Assembly: GCA_945787555.1 (NCBI GenBank)
Contig: CALZJG010000115.1
Span: 1-33,456, forward strand
DNA: 33,456 bases
Reading direction: 5' to 3'
DNA from: an uncultured Chromatiaceae bacterium
GTDB lineage: Bacteria > Pseudomonadota > Gammaproteobacteria > DRLM01
In this document: piece after piece, positions 9,070 to 17,266 of the stretch
Layout: the number at the start of each line of letters is the position of its first letter
How positions within the stretch are numbered: position 1 is the stretch's first letter
The notes under the pieces: generated by a model
Databases searched by the model: none
Told to the model about the DNA's origin: nothing
What the model saw: only the letters and a program-made list of their open reading frames with translations
Program-made: the position numbers and the translations under genes

Positions 9070-10049
9070 TTTGCGGTCACTTTCTTGGGCGCATCCAGGC
9101 GTGCGGACAACTCAGGGGACGCGATGACCTCCTGGATGATGAAGAGCGGTCGTCCCTTGGATTCGACATAGAGCCGGCCTAAGTACTCGCCCAGCACACC
9201 GACCACGAGCAGCTGCACGCTGCCCAGCGCTAGGACGATCACGGCCAAGGAAGTCCAACCTTCAACGCTGTGGCCTGTGAAATAATGGACGAATACATAC
9301 GCCAGCAGCAATAAGGTGGCGATACCGAAGCAGATGCCGAAGTAGGAAGCCAAGCGCAGCGGACGCACCGAAAAGCCGGTAATCGCATCAATGGCGAAGC
9401 GAATCATCTTGGACAGAGGGTACTTGGTCTCTCCTGCGAAACGCGCGGAACGCTCATAGGGCAATGCCTCCTGCCTCAGCCCAATCCAGCTCACCATTCC
9501 GCGGATGAAGCGGTGATGCTCGGGCATGCTGTTGAGAACATCAACGGCACGGCGGCTCATGAGCCGATAGTCACCAGTGTCTCTCGGGATATCGATGTCG
9601 ACCATACGGCCCAGTAATCGGTAAAAAACAAAGGCAGAGGCTTTCTTGAAAAAAGTCTCACCTTCGCGCTTGATGCGCTGCCCGAACACTACGTCGCAAC
9701 CATCATCCATGCGCGCCATCATCTGAGGCAGCAGCTCTGGCGGATCCTGAAGATCGGCGTCTAGCACAAAGACCCTTTCCCCCCGGCACATCTGTAGGCC
9801 GGCGGAAAGGGCCAGTTGGTGGCCGTGATTGCGCGATAGATTGATGGCCACCACTTTCTCGTCGGTGCGGGAAATCTTACCCATGATTTTCCACGTGGCG
9901 TCTTTGGAGCCATCATTCACGAAAATCAATTCGTAGGAGTCACCAACGCAGGTCTGACAAATGGCGCTGACGCGCCGATGCAGTTCATGCACCCCCTCCT
10001 CTTCGTTGTAACACGGGACCACAACCGACAATTTCATACTTGCTGCCAT
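9066..10049 (-). CDS. gtrB: GtrB/ArnC-like polyprenyl-phosphate glycosyltransferase (GT2)
   Basis: This 327-residue GT2 enzyme of the DPM1/GtrB type transfers a sugar from an NDP donor to polyprenyl phosphate. It shows SVVVPCYNEEEG at 8-19, VNDGSKD at 44-50, the DADLQDPP metal/donor motif at 97-104, and RDTGDYRLMSRR at 156-167. Two C-terminal membrane helices lie at about 233-257 and 266-290, ending in GEYLGRLYVESK. I start at ATG 10049 because GAGAG lies at a good distance upstream; the frame stays open to 10160 but that extension looks non-coding. It heads the four-gene cassette gtrB-methyltransferase-gtrA-polytopic protein. Confidence 0.93.
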   Translation of the reverse strand: MAASMKLSVVVPCYNEEEGVHELHRRVSAICQTCVGDSYELIFVNDGSKDATWKIMGKISRTDEKVVAINLSRNHGHQLALSAGLQMCRGERVFVLDADLQDPPELLPQMMARMDDGCDVVFGQRIKREGETFFKKASAFVFYRLLGRMVDIDIPRDTGDYRLMSRRAVDVLNSMPEHHRFIRGMVSWIGLRQEALPYERSARFAGETKYPLSKMIRFAIDAITGFSVRPLRLASYFGICFGIATLLLLAYVFVHYFTGHSVEGWTSLAVIVLALGSVQLLVVGVLGEYLGRLYVESKGRPLFIIQEVIASPELSARLDAPKKVTAK

Positions 10050-10385
10050 TTTGTGTTTCTCTCGTAAGATCACTGTAACAATCTGGATTATCTCACATAA
10101 TGCCTGCCGACAAAGAACCGTCAGCGCACAAAAATAACCGGCGGCCGCATGGACGATCATGTCTTCTGGCTGTGCGAAGACAAGGGACTAGCTCAGGACT
10201 TCCCGGGTCTCCCGGGCATCGGCGCCGAACGATGAGGAGGGTTGCTGCACAGCGCTCCAAGTTCGTGGCGAAGCCGACATAGCCAGCGACCCCGATGGCC
10301 ACAGAGCTAGGACTGCTCATCATGCATCTCCGTAAAGCCCCCGACTGGCTGCTGGAATACCTGGCGTAGGCATAAATTGGCCCGG
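10050..10385 (-). promoter_or_regulatory. Intergenic region before gtrB with a candidate promoter
   Basis: This 336-base gap separates the wzm-wzt-fkbM group from the gtr cassette. No gene can be supported: a 102-codon frame at 10093-10401 is composition-driven and matches nothing I recognise. Reading leftward, a GATAAT -10 box sits at 10092-10087 and TTGTCG at 10113-10108, with a short 15-base spacer; transcription would start about 30 bases before gtrB. A perfect CCCGGG/CCCGGG hairpin with a 3-base loop is at 10202-10216. The cassette may therefore have its own weak promoter. Confidence 0.35.
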
Positions 10386-11399
10386 CTATACGTCTTTCCA
10401 CGTTTCATCGGGCGAGAGCCAGAAGTCTTCGCCCATCCTAGCGAAAATGGGATGACTGTCGAACGCCTCGGCAGCCGTCAGTGACGAAAGCTTGCCAGCG
10501 GCCACGTCAGTTCTGACAAAGAACGCATTGAATCCGCTGGAGACGACGGCACACAAGGTGTATCCGCGCCCTTCCAGCAGTTGTTGCCAAGCCGGCAGAC
10601 TCGCTGCGCCGGATTGTCGCCAGCGCTTACTGAAGTTGGCACGATCGAACTGCACCACGCTGTGGCGCTCCCTAAACCTTTTCTCGAACTCGACCACCAG
10701 CACGCGCGGCTTTACCACATGCAGGTTCTGCATTACGGCGTAGTCGCCCCCGTCAATGTCGATAACCATCAGGTCCGGTTCAAGCATAATGTTGGTATCG
10801 GTTAGGATTTGGTTTATGTTCTCGGGACTGACGGTCTGCTGGATGATGAGGGGGGAGTAGTAGGAATTCTCACCTTCCTTCTCCCAGTGGAAGTGGCGGG
10901 TGGCATGGTCTCGCGCGAAGAAATAGCGCAATCTATCGCACTCCGTCGGATCCATCTCGAAAACTGAACCGCCCCAGCCATGATTTATGATCAGATTGGT
11001 CGAAAGATTTTCAGGAATACCGACGTCCGAGCCACTGCAATTACTGCCGATCTCGATAACGTAGCGGTTCGTGTGCCCGATATGGGTGAAAAGTCGCAGC
11101 AAAATGCCATCTTCATCGCTTTGTGAGAACACCCGGAAACCGCTCTCGATGAGTTCCGCGTGACCCAAAATGCCCTGTGCACGCAACCGCCATGTGGCCA
11201 CGAGGTTTTTCTGCACTGCCGAATCGTCGTTGGGCAGAAAGTTGCGGTGAAAGTGGGGGTTCAGTGCCGCCATTTCGCCGGGCGTTAGAAATTTTTTCGC
11301 CAGCATTGCCGCGAGAGCCTCCTGGCGCGCCGACTGCTCGCGCATAGCCTTGCGGAGCTCATCAAGTGTTGCTTCAAGTGGGGATGGAGGATTAGACAT
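10386..11399 (-). CDS. FkbM-like methyltransferase-fold protein, putative O-antigen modifier
   Basis: This 337-residue protein has a charged helical N-terminus (about 7-36, possibly coiled coil) and then a Rossmann methyltransferase core. YVIEIGSNCSGSD is at 113-125, an acidic end-of-strand GSVFEMDP at 144-151, and LMVIDIDGGDYAVMQNL at 210-226, followed by PRVLVVEFEKRFRER. This is the pattern of FkbM-family O-methyltransferases common in LPS and capsule loci. Its ATG at 11399 overlaps the wzt stop by 8 bases, so it is coupled to the exporter ATPase. ABC-exported O-antigens with a Wzt recognition domain generally carry a terminal cap, and a methyltransferase encoded here is a natural candidate for it. 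That role is inference. Confidence 0.8.
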   Translation of the reverse strand: MSNPPSPLEATLDELRKAMREQSARQEALAAMLAKKFLTPGEMAALNPHFHRNFLPNDDSAVQKNLVATWRLRAQGILGHAELIESGFRVFSQSDEDGILLRLFTHIGHTNRYVIEIGSNCSGSDVGIPENLSTNLIINHGWGGSVFEMDPTECDRLRYFFARDHATRHFHWEKEGENSYYSPLIIQQTVSPENINQILTDTNIMLEPDLMVIDIDGGDYAVMQNLHVVKPRVLVVEFEKRFRERHSVVQFDRANFSKRWRQSGAASLPAWQQLLEGRGYTLCAVVSSGFNAFFVRTDVAAGKLSSLTAAEAFDSHPIFARMGEDFWLSPDETWKDV

Positions 11400-12702
11400 G
11401 GCTTTCCTCCAGGATGTCTATGGACACGACTGGATTCATGTTAAAAATGCCACCATAAAAAGAGGCGGTCGCCGATTCGATCACTTGCAGTTGCTCGACG
11501 TCGTGCATCAGCAGGCTATACTCCTCGAACTCACTGCGGTCGAACCCCCTGTTCGCGACACCGATGGAAAATGAGTACTGACCGGCCCTAAGGTTGAAAT
11601 TGAATAAGAACCGCACGATCACCTGTGATCCGCCGGCAATGGGCGTCTCGGCCACACGCATAGCGTAAGTGCTGGTTTCAAAGATGGAGCGGCCAATGCG
11701 GTCGCGTACTATCAGCCCGAAAGCTGGCCGATCAAAGTCTTTGCACAGTTTCACCGTGTACTGCACGGTAAGGGGAGTCTCGCTTTCCAGATAGCTGACC
11801 GGCAAGTCGTTCGCCCCCAGCAACTTGAAATCAATCAGCTCAGCCTGCTCATTGGTCGTCACTGTCGTAGATTTTTGCCACGATGCGGGCGCCGACTTGT
11901 TCTGCGCCACAACGACTTCGCGTTCGCTCAAGTCAGTTTTCTGCGCGACGAGGCCCTGATACAAGTCAATGACGTCGCGGGGTGAGCCATAGCTAATAGC
12001 CTGGCCGTTGCTGATCAGCAGCGCTTTATCACACAGATGCTTCACGGTATTCGCATCATGCGAAACGAAGAGCATGGTGCCGCCGCCTTCCTTGTACTTT
12101 TCGATTCTATGGAAGCACTTCTGCTGGAAGTACGCATCACCCACGGCCAGAGCTTCGTCGATGATGAGGATGTCGGGCTCGAATGAGGTGGCCACCGCAA
12201 AAGCAACCCGCATTTGCATGCCACTGGAATAGGTCATCAGCGGTTGGTCGAAGTGGCTCCCAATGTCGGCGAAGGACTGGATATCGTCGAGTCTCTCGAT
12301 TATCTGCTCCCGACTAAAGCCAAGCAGCGCACCATTCATATGAACGTTTTCGCGACCGGTAAACTCGGGATTGAATCCCGAGCCCAGTTCGAGCAAAGCT
12401 GCAATACGGCCTTGTGTCGAGACTCGGCCAACGGTCGGGGTAAGGGTGCCGGTGATGATCTGGAGTAGCGTACTCTTTCCGCTGCCGTTCAGGCCGACAA
12501 TACCGCAACACTCACCCTTGAGCACCTCGAGTGATACGTCGCGAAGCGCCCAAAATTCCCTGAAATACTCGCGCTTGGCCAGTCCCAGCAGCCGCCTGAG
12601 CCGCGGCAGCACGAACTGCTTGAGTTGGTCTCTGGGATGGGCGTACAGCTCGAAGCGTTTGCATACATCCTCCACACGGATGGCGAAACCGTCAGAGGAC
12701 AT
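11392..12702 (-). CDS. wzt: O-antigen ABC transporter ATP-binding protein with C-terminal carbohydrate-binding domain
   Basis: This 436-residue protein is the ATPase of the ABC exporter that moves undecaprenyl-linked O-polysaccharide across the inner membrane. The nucleotide-binding domain has Walker A GLNGSGKST at 70-78, the signature YSSGMQMR near 158-165, Walker B LIIDEALAVGD at 179-189, and the H-loop His215. From about 285 to the end there is an extra beta-rich Wzt C-terminal domain, which in E. coli O8/O9a binds the modified non-reducing end of the glycan. I chose ATG 12702: it is preceded by GGAAGG at suitable spacing and overlaps the wzm stop by 11 bases. ATG 12738 gives 12 unlikely extra residues. 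Confidence 0.95.
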   Translation of the reverse strand: MSSDGFAIRVEDVCKRFELYAHPRDQLKQFVLPRLRRLLGLAKREYFREFWALRDVSLEVLKGECCGIVGLNGSGKSTLLQIITGTLTPTVGRVSTQGRIAALLELGSGFNPEFTGRENVHMNGALLGFSREQIIERLDDIQSFADIGSHFDQPLMTYSSGMQMRVAFAVATSFEPDILIIDEALAVGDAYFQQKCFHRIEKYKEGGGTMLFVSHDANTVKHLCDKALLISNGQAISYGSPRDVIDLYQGLVAQKTDLSEREVVVAQNKSAPASWQKSTTVTTNEQAELIDFKLLGANDLPVSYLESETPLTVQYTVKLCKDFDRPAFGLIVRDRIGRSIFETSTYAMRVAETPIAGGSQVIVRFLFNFNLRAGQYSFSIGVANRGFDRSEFEEYSLLMHDVEQLQVIESATASFYGGIFNMNPVVSIDILEESHV

Positions 12703-13522
12703 TCGCGAATCCCTTCCGTGTTTTCTGGAACCAGGCATAACCCACCCAAGCCATCACCAAGGAAACAATTAGATAGAGCAGCAAGCCGGCAGCATGGGGT
12801 AGCTGGCCATAAATCAGTACAGCCCGCGCCTGCTCGATGACAAATGTCAACGGGTTTAGTATCAGCCAAGGCCTCACGTACTCGGGCAAGGCCGACACTG
12901 GGTAGAACACGGGCGACGCAAAGAGCAAGAGGGTCATGGCCAAGCCAATGGGTTGGGCAACGTCGCGCAAGAACACACCGAGGGATGCCAGCGCCCAGGC
13001 GATGCCAAGCGATAACACGATGAGCGGTAACAGCACCAACGGCAGGAATACCGCCGTCCAAGGGAGAAAACCGTTCAGCAACACCAAGGCGCTGGCCAAG
13101 ACCAGCAGGCTGACCATCGCATGGAAGACGGACGTGCCCATCGCGATGACGGGAAGAATTTCTAGGGGAAAGACGATTTTTTTGACATAGCTGACGTTGG
13201 TCAAGATGAGGTTGGGCGCGCGGATCAACGCCTCTGAAAAGAGGCTGTGGACGATCATCCCCACAAACAGCAAGACGGCAAACTGCATCTTGCTTTCGGG
13301 CTCATCCGTGCCCCAGCGGGCGTTGAACACCACCGAAAACACAAAAGTGTAAATGGCCAGCAACAGGACCGGGTTCGCAAACGACCACATGAGCCCCATG
13401 ACCGACCCCTTGTAGCGCCCGATCACGTCCCGCTTCATCATTTGGAAGAGAATCTCGCGATGTCCCCACAAACTGCGGACGAGCGAAGCCAAGGAAATGG
13501 GCGCCGGGGCGTGCGGGTTCAC
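12692..13522 (-). CDS. wzm: O-antigen ABC transporter permease
   Basis: This 276-residue integral membrane protein of the ABC-2 polysaccharide export family has about six hydrophobic segments. Family features include MMKRDVIGRYKGSVMGLMW at 28-46 (amphipathic gate helix region), KKIVFPLEILP near 123-133, and FASPVFYPVSALPE before the last loop. It forms the export channel with Wzt. The start is GTG at 13522, overlapping the upstream glycosyltransferase stop as GTGA; the stop lies within the first codons of wzt. Its presence, with no Wzx or Wzy seen, indicates the ABC-transporter-dependent O-antigen pathway. Confidence 0.95.
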   Translation of the reverse strand: MNPHAPAPISLASLVRSLWGHREILFQMMKRDVIGRYKGSVMGLMWSFANPVLLLAIYTFVFSVVFNARWGTDEPESKMQFAVLLFVGMIVHSLFSEALIRAPNLILTNVSYVKKIVFPLEILPVIAMGTSVFHAMVSLLVLASALVLLNGFLPWTAVFLPLVLLPLIVLSLGIAWALASLGVFLRDVAQPIGLAMTLLLFASPVFYPVSALPEYVRPWLILNPLTFVIEQARAVLIYGQLPHAAGLLLYLIVSLVMAWVGYAWFQKTRKGFANVL

Positions 13523-15585
13523 AATCCCAACTTCCGTTTAAACACCTGCATCCGCGCAGGCAAACCCTGCTGGCGTATAGCTTGGATCTGTGCTCTGATC
13601 CAATTCCTGTTAAGCAGCCTGCGCGCGAACCGCAGTCTGGCCATGGCTGGTGCCACTGGCTGCGCCGCGAGGGGACGCGGACCAAAACCAGTCGCCACCT
13701 TAAATGCACCTGGGCTGTAATCGCGTAGTATCTCGTTCTCAGCCGCTTCATCCCAGGTACGCTCTGGAAACTCCCGACTCACATCAATAGTGATCGACGC
13801 CGGCAACTGCTGATCTATCGCGTTACCACCAACCAGCACGGCAAGAGGTCGTCCATCCAAATAGGGCAGCGCAATGCCAATATCACTAGGTAGGGAAGTC
13901 ACACGGAAGATAAAACGGCCATAGCCCGTGGGCCCCGCGCGGTCGACATGGCCAAAGTCGAGGAGTTCATGAACGCTGTGAACCGGCGCATCGCTGCTCA
14001 GCAACACCGCCGCCGTAGCGGCGCAGTGAACTTCGGGCGCCCGCTGTAGGGCGCCCCCCAGCACCGCGAGGTGGTTCGAAAAAAGCTTCTCATTCGGCGC
14101 CACCACCATAAAGGCATCCATATCGGCGGTTGTCCCGAGCAACTGCTGGATGATTTCGCCCAAGCGCCGCCGCACCTTCACTTCGCGATGAACGCCATGA
14201 CTAAAGTAATCGATTTCGATCAGTTCGATTGCGATGGGCGACGCCGCCAATGCCCCCTCGATCTCGCGACGAAACTCATCGGCGGTGTGTACGTCCACGA
14301 CGAGGACGGGTGAAAAATCCCCATATTCCTGCACACGAACGCTGTCGATATGAGCCCGCAGAATGCCTTCGGAATACTCAGGCATCAGCAAGTTAAGTCG
14401 AACCTTCAACGGGGGAGATGTCGGAGGGTTCTGCCGGGCGAGCAACTCGCGCTTGCGCTCTGCCAGGCCGCTGTACAAATCGCTGAGATTGCCGATGAGG
14501 GTGAACTTCTGGCGGAAGATCTCCTGGGCCGTCGCGATCATCGCCAGCGCCTGATCTGGCTGAGCCCGCGCCCACTCGAGGTGGCGGGAGATGTCGGTAA
14601 AGATTTGCTCTACCGGAGACCGGCTGTCGATGTACAACAGCGAATCGCCAAAAAATTTCTTTGCAAATGGATTTTCGTCGCAAATGATCAATGCACCAGC
14701 TGCCACGCTTTCGAAGAGCCGGTTGGACATAAGCTCGGAGTCCTTGTGCGCTTGTGACGACAGGACCAGGGCCACACCAGCTCTCGATATTTCATCGATC
14801 ATCGAAATGCCATCGAAAGGCACTTCCTGCACGTAGCTGTCGTAACCTGCCCATACCCGAACGCCTTGGAAAATTTCGGGGCCGTAGATCCGCAACAAGC
14901 CGGTCTTATCCAGGCGCTTTAGCACTTCCTGATGGCGCGACTTGCCACCATTAATTGCTTCCCAATTAATTCCCGCATAAAAGAGCTTGCAATCTCCGAG
15001 GGAAGGTGCGTGGATCACATCAGGCGTCGAATGATAGAGGTTGAAACGTGCTGGTAGGTGAGTGGACGTCGTGCGCACCATCCGTGCCACGTGGTGGTCT
15101 GCCGCATCAGAGCTGCAACTAAGGAAATCATCATGGGTCGTGAGGTTGCGTGAGCACCGGCTATAACCCCACTCGTGGTAGAACTTGAGTGGATTCCACA
15201 GAGCGACAAAGGAAAAAGCATCGTAGCGTTTGGGCGTGTCGTAATGCAGGTGCATGACGAAATCCACGTTGTCTTTCGTTACCTTGTCTTGTGGGTCACA
15301 AAGCATGCCACCATCGGGGTGGACTTCAACGCATTCGACGCCCAACGCAAGGGCAGCGAGCTTCAAGCGCGCAATGCACTCGTCTTCCGCCGTCTTTATC
15401 TCGGGCCAAAGTTTGACCACGGCAAAACGGCCTATAGCGCCCTCCTGCACCGAAACATATTGTGAGCGTTCTCTATGTTCTGTACTAATCATATATGTAT
15501 CGAAAGCAGCTTCCGGGTCCACGTCGTGCCGACCGATTGTGGGAAACTTGCTGAAAGCGTCATTAATCCCCAATCGATGCCGCAC
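13519..15585 (-). CDS. Large two-domain glycosyltransferase (GT4/CgeB-like plus degenerate GT2-like domain)
   Basis: This protein of about 688 residues has two parts. The N-terminal half is a GT-B/CgeB-like transferase: AVVKLWPEI at about 55-63, FYAGINWEAINGGKSRH near 202-218, and the donor-site segment SNRLFESVAAGALIICDENP at 287-306. The C-terminal part (about 394-600) resembles a GT-A GT2 domain, but where a DXD would be expected it reads MVVAPNEKLF, so metal binding may be lost. The start is uncertain. The frame is open to 15711 but overlaps fcl; GTG 15585, one base after the fcl stop, is preferred, with ATG 15639 and ATG 15492 as alternatives. It probably adds or polymerises O-chain sugars before export, and its stop overlaps wzm. 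Confidence 0.75.
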   Translation of the reverse strand: MRHRLGINDAFSKFPTIGRHDVDPEAAFDTYMISTEHRERSQYVSVQEGAIGRFAVVKLWPEIKTAEDECIARLKLAALALGVECVEVHPDGGMLCDPQDKVTKDNVDFVMHLHYDTPKRYDAFSFVALWNPLKFYHEWGYSRCSRNLTTHDDFLSCSSDAADHHVARMVRTTSTHLPARFNLYHSTPDVIHAPSLGDCKLFYAGINWEAINGGKSRHQEVLKRLDKTGLLRIYGPEIFQGVRVWAGYDSYVQEVPFDGISMIDEISRAGVALVLSSQAHKDSELMSNRLFESVAAGALIICDENPFAKKFFGDSLLYIDSRSPVEQIFTDISRHLEWARAQPDQALAMIATAQEIFRQKFTLIGNLSDLYSGLAERKRELLARQNPPTSPPLKVRLNLLMPEYSEGILRAHIDSVRVQEYGDFSPVLVVDVHTADEFRREIEGALAASPIAIELIEIDYFSHGVHREVKVRRRLGEIIQQLLGTTADMDAFMVVAPNEKLFSNHLAVLGGALQRAPEVHCAATAAVLLSSDAPVHSVHELLDFGHVDRAGPTGYGRFIFRVTSLPSDIGIALPYLDGRPLAVLVGGNAIDQQLPASITIDVSREFPERTWDEAAENEILRDYSPGAFKVATGFGPRPLAAQPVAPAMARLRFARRLLNRNWIRAQIQAIRQQGLPARMQVFKRKLGL

Positions 15586-15586
15586 G

Positions 15587-16570
15587 TCAGAGGCGCGCGC
15601 CCAATTCTGACGCCTGCAGAAGATGCAAAAAGTCTTCATAGGCGCCACGCAGTCCGGCTTTTTCATCGATCTTGGGGCTCCAGCCAAGCGAGCGAATGCG
15701 ACTACTATCAAGCAATTTGCGCATGGTCCCGTTGGGCTTGGAAATGTCGTAAACGATCTTACCCTTAAATCCGACTATTTCCGCGATGATTCTGGCAAGT
15801 TCAGATATGGCAATGTCATGGCCGCAGCCGATGTTGTACAGATCGTACTTAACTGAGGCCAACATGATGCATTTCATGGCGTCCGCCAGGTCATCGACGT
15901 GCAGCAGTTCGCGGCGAGGCGTACCGTCGCCCCAAACGACGAGTTCAGATTTGCCTTCCACTTTAGCTTCGTGCGTGCGACGCAATATGCCAGCGACTAC
16001 GTGGCTATGCTGCGTATGATAGTTGTCACCAGGCCCGTACAAGTTAGGCGGAATGACTGAAATGAAATTGCAGCCGTACTGTTTGCGATATGCGCGGCAC
16101 ATTTCAATACCCGCTATCTTGCTTACTGCATAGAAACGTATATTGTCATCAAGAGGCCCCGTCAGAAGAGCTTCTTCGGAGATGGGCTGGGCCGCATTAT
16201 GAGGATAAGTACAGTTGGTTGCGACGAACACCAGCTTTTGCACACCAAAGCAGTGCGCTCCTTCTATTACGTTCGACTGGATCAAGAGATTATCGCGCAG
16301 AAAATCAGCGGGCATCGTTGCATTCGCATGGATGCCTCCAACCTTGGCACCAACGTGAAAGATCAGCTCCGGGCGATATGTATCCATCCAACGCTTTACC
16401 AATGCCTGGTCAGTCAAGTCCAGGTCCGCTCGCGTAGTCAACAGCAGCTCGGCATCTTCATTCGCCAAGCTACGAACGACTGCAGAACCCAACATGCCTC
16501 TATGACCGGTAACCCAGATTCTCTTTCCAGCAAAGGAAGTGATAGCGCCTATCGTACTTGTGTTAGACAT
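15587..16570 (-). CDS. Second, diverged GDP-L-fucose synthase-like SDR
   Basis: This 327-residue protein is clearly of the Fcl family: WVTGHRGMLGSA at 19-30, [15 protein letters not shown] at 76-90, Tyr147 and Lys151 in YAVSKIAG, and His190 in QHSHVVAGIL. It differs at the active site: the usual SSC is TNC (118-120), so the Ser of the Ser-Tyr-Lys triad is Thr, and the conserved [10 protein letters not shown] is RFYAVSKIAG. Thr can replace Ser in some SDR enzymes, so activity is possible. It may reduce and epimerise a different GDP-4-keto sugar or be a redundant fucose synthase. It is the first gene after the MarR regulator and a 332-base gap, and it runs directly into the large glycosyltransferase. 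No strong ribosome site is seen before ATG 16570. Confidence 0.88.
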   Translation of the reverse strand: MSNTSTIGAITSFAGKRIWVTGHRGMLGSAVVRSLANEDAELLLTTRADLDLTDQALVKRWMDTYRPELIFHVGAKVGGIHANATMPADFLRDNLLIQSNVIEGAHCFGVQKLVFVATNCTYPHNAAQPISEEALLTGPLDDNIRFYAVSKIAGIEMCRAYRKQYGCNFISVIPPNLYGPGDNYHTQHSHVVAGILRRTHEAKVEGKSELVVWGDGTPRRELLHVDDLADAMKCIMLASVKYDLYNIGCGHDIAISELARIIAEIVGFKGKIVYDISKPNGTMRKLLDSSRIRSLGWSPKIDEKAGLRGAYEDFLHLLQASELGARL

Positions 16571-16902
16571 TGATATCTAAAGATCCCAAAGTTACAAAAA
16601 GTTCATGAATGACCACCTACGATGGTGCGGCATACTCGTCTCCGAGTGTTAAGAAAAGCGCACGAGAACTACACTATTTTGCGATGTCTGCGTATGTCAG
16701 GCAATCACCCAAGCCAGCTCCTTCATAGCATTAACAACCCTGCAGCCGACACTACTCTATTGCGACACCTTTCGTGGAAGTCGTGTATTGCTGCACTGCC
16801 TAAAACGACCCAATCCAAACCTGCATCCGCTGCGAGTCGTCAATATGGCATCCATTCGATTTTGGAGCATTCTATGACAAATTCATGCGCTAAATTATTA
16901 CC
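16571..16902 (-). other. Long untranslated region between marR and the exporter operon
   Basis: This 332-base stretch has no supportable gene and is more AT-rich than its surroundings. Reading leftward, the best promoter-like pair is TTGCCT followed after 17 bases by CAAAAT, about 110 bases before the second fcl. Both boxes are weak. No JUMPstart/ops element (GGCGGTAG) was found here on the coding strand. It may be a long 5' leader. Confidence 0.3.
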
Positions 16903-17259
16903 TTAGCAATATTTGTCAGCAACGCCTCCGCCTGCCGATGCCTCCTGCTGGAGGCGTTCGATCTCTCTCTTAATATCCTCATATTCTGCGAGTTTGCAGT
17001 TGAGAAAACGGGCCGTGACCTTTGCCTTTTCCTCGGCACCCTTCGGGGTCACGTAGTAAGCATAAGCGCGCTTTTTCGGATGTCGCGCGAAATTCTTCAC
17101 CTTCACCCACCCCCGCTCCATGACGGCGCGCAGGCAATAATTCACTTTCCCCAGGCTCACCCCCATCTCATCGGCCAGTTCGCGCTGACTCAGCTCAGGG
17201 CGACTTTCGAGCAATTTCAATAGGCGGTAGCGGGTTTCGTCATCAAGCGGCGGCGACAT
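16903..17259 (-). CDS. MarR-type winged-helix regulator, EPS/LPS-locus associated
   Basis: This 118-residue protein is a winged-helix DNA-binding regulator. The helix-turn-helix is at about 24-45 (LSQRELADEMGVSLGKVNYCLRAV), the wing follows with KKRAYAYYVTPKG at 67-79, and a C-terminal helix rich in Glu and Lys at about 90-110 may dimerise. It matches the small EPS-associated MarR-like regulators found at the head of polysaccharide operons. It stands immediately upstream of the second fcl and the exporter genes, so it probably controls them and itself. A 17-base palindrome overlaps its putative -10 box. ATG 17259 lacks a ribosome site and would lie about 7 bases from the predicted transcript start, suggesting a nearly leaderless message. 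Confidence 0.88.
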   Translation of the reverse strand: MSPPLDDETRYRLLKLLESRPELSQRELADEMGVSLGKVNYCLRAVMERGWVKVKNFARHPKKRAYAYYVTPKGAEEKAKVTARFLNCKLAEYEDIKREIERLQQEASAGGGVADKYC

Positions 17260-17266
17260 AAGCTAA

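Noticed and set aside
10093-10401. 102-codon minus-strand frame with AIGVAGYVGFATN, slightly like a UDP-sugar dehydrogenase start
   Set aside because: The rest does not continue the Rossmann pattern, it overlaps the fkbM end, and it is rich in Arg and Cys as expected for chance frames.
17223-17233. ggcggtagcgg, close to the RfaH ops/JUMPstart core
   Set aside because: It is on the plus strand inside the marR coding sequence, while all genes run on the minus strand, so it cannot act on the O-antigen transcript.
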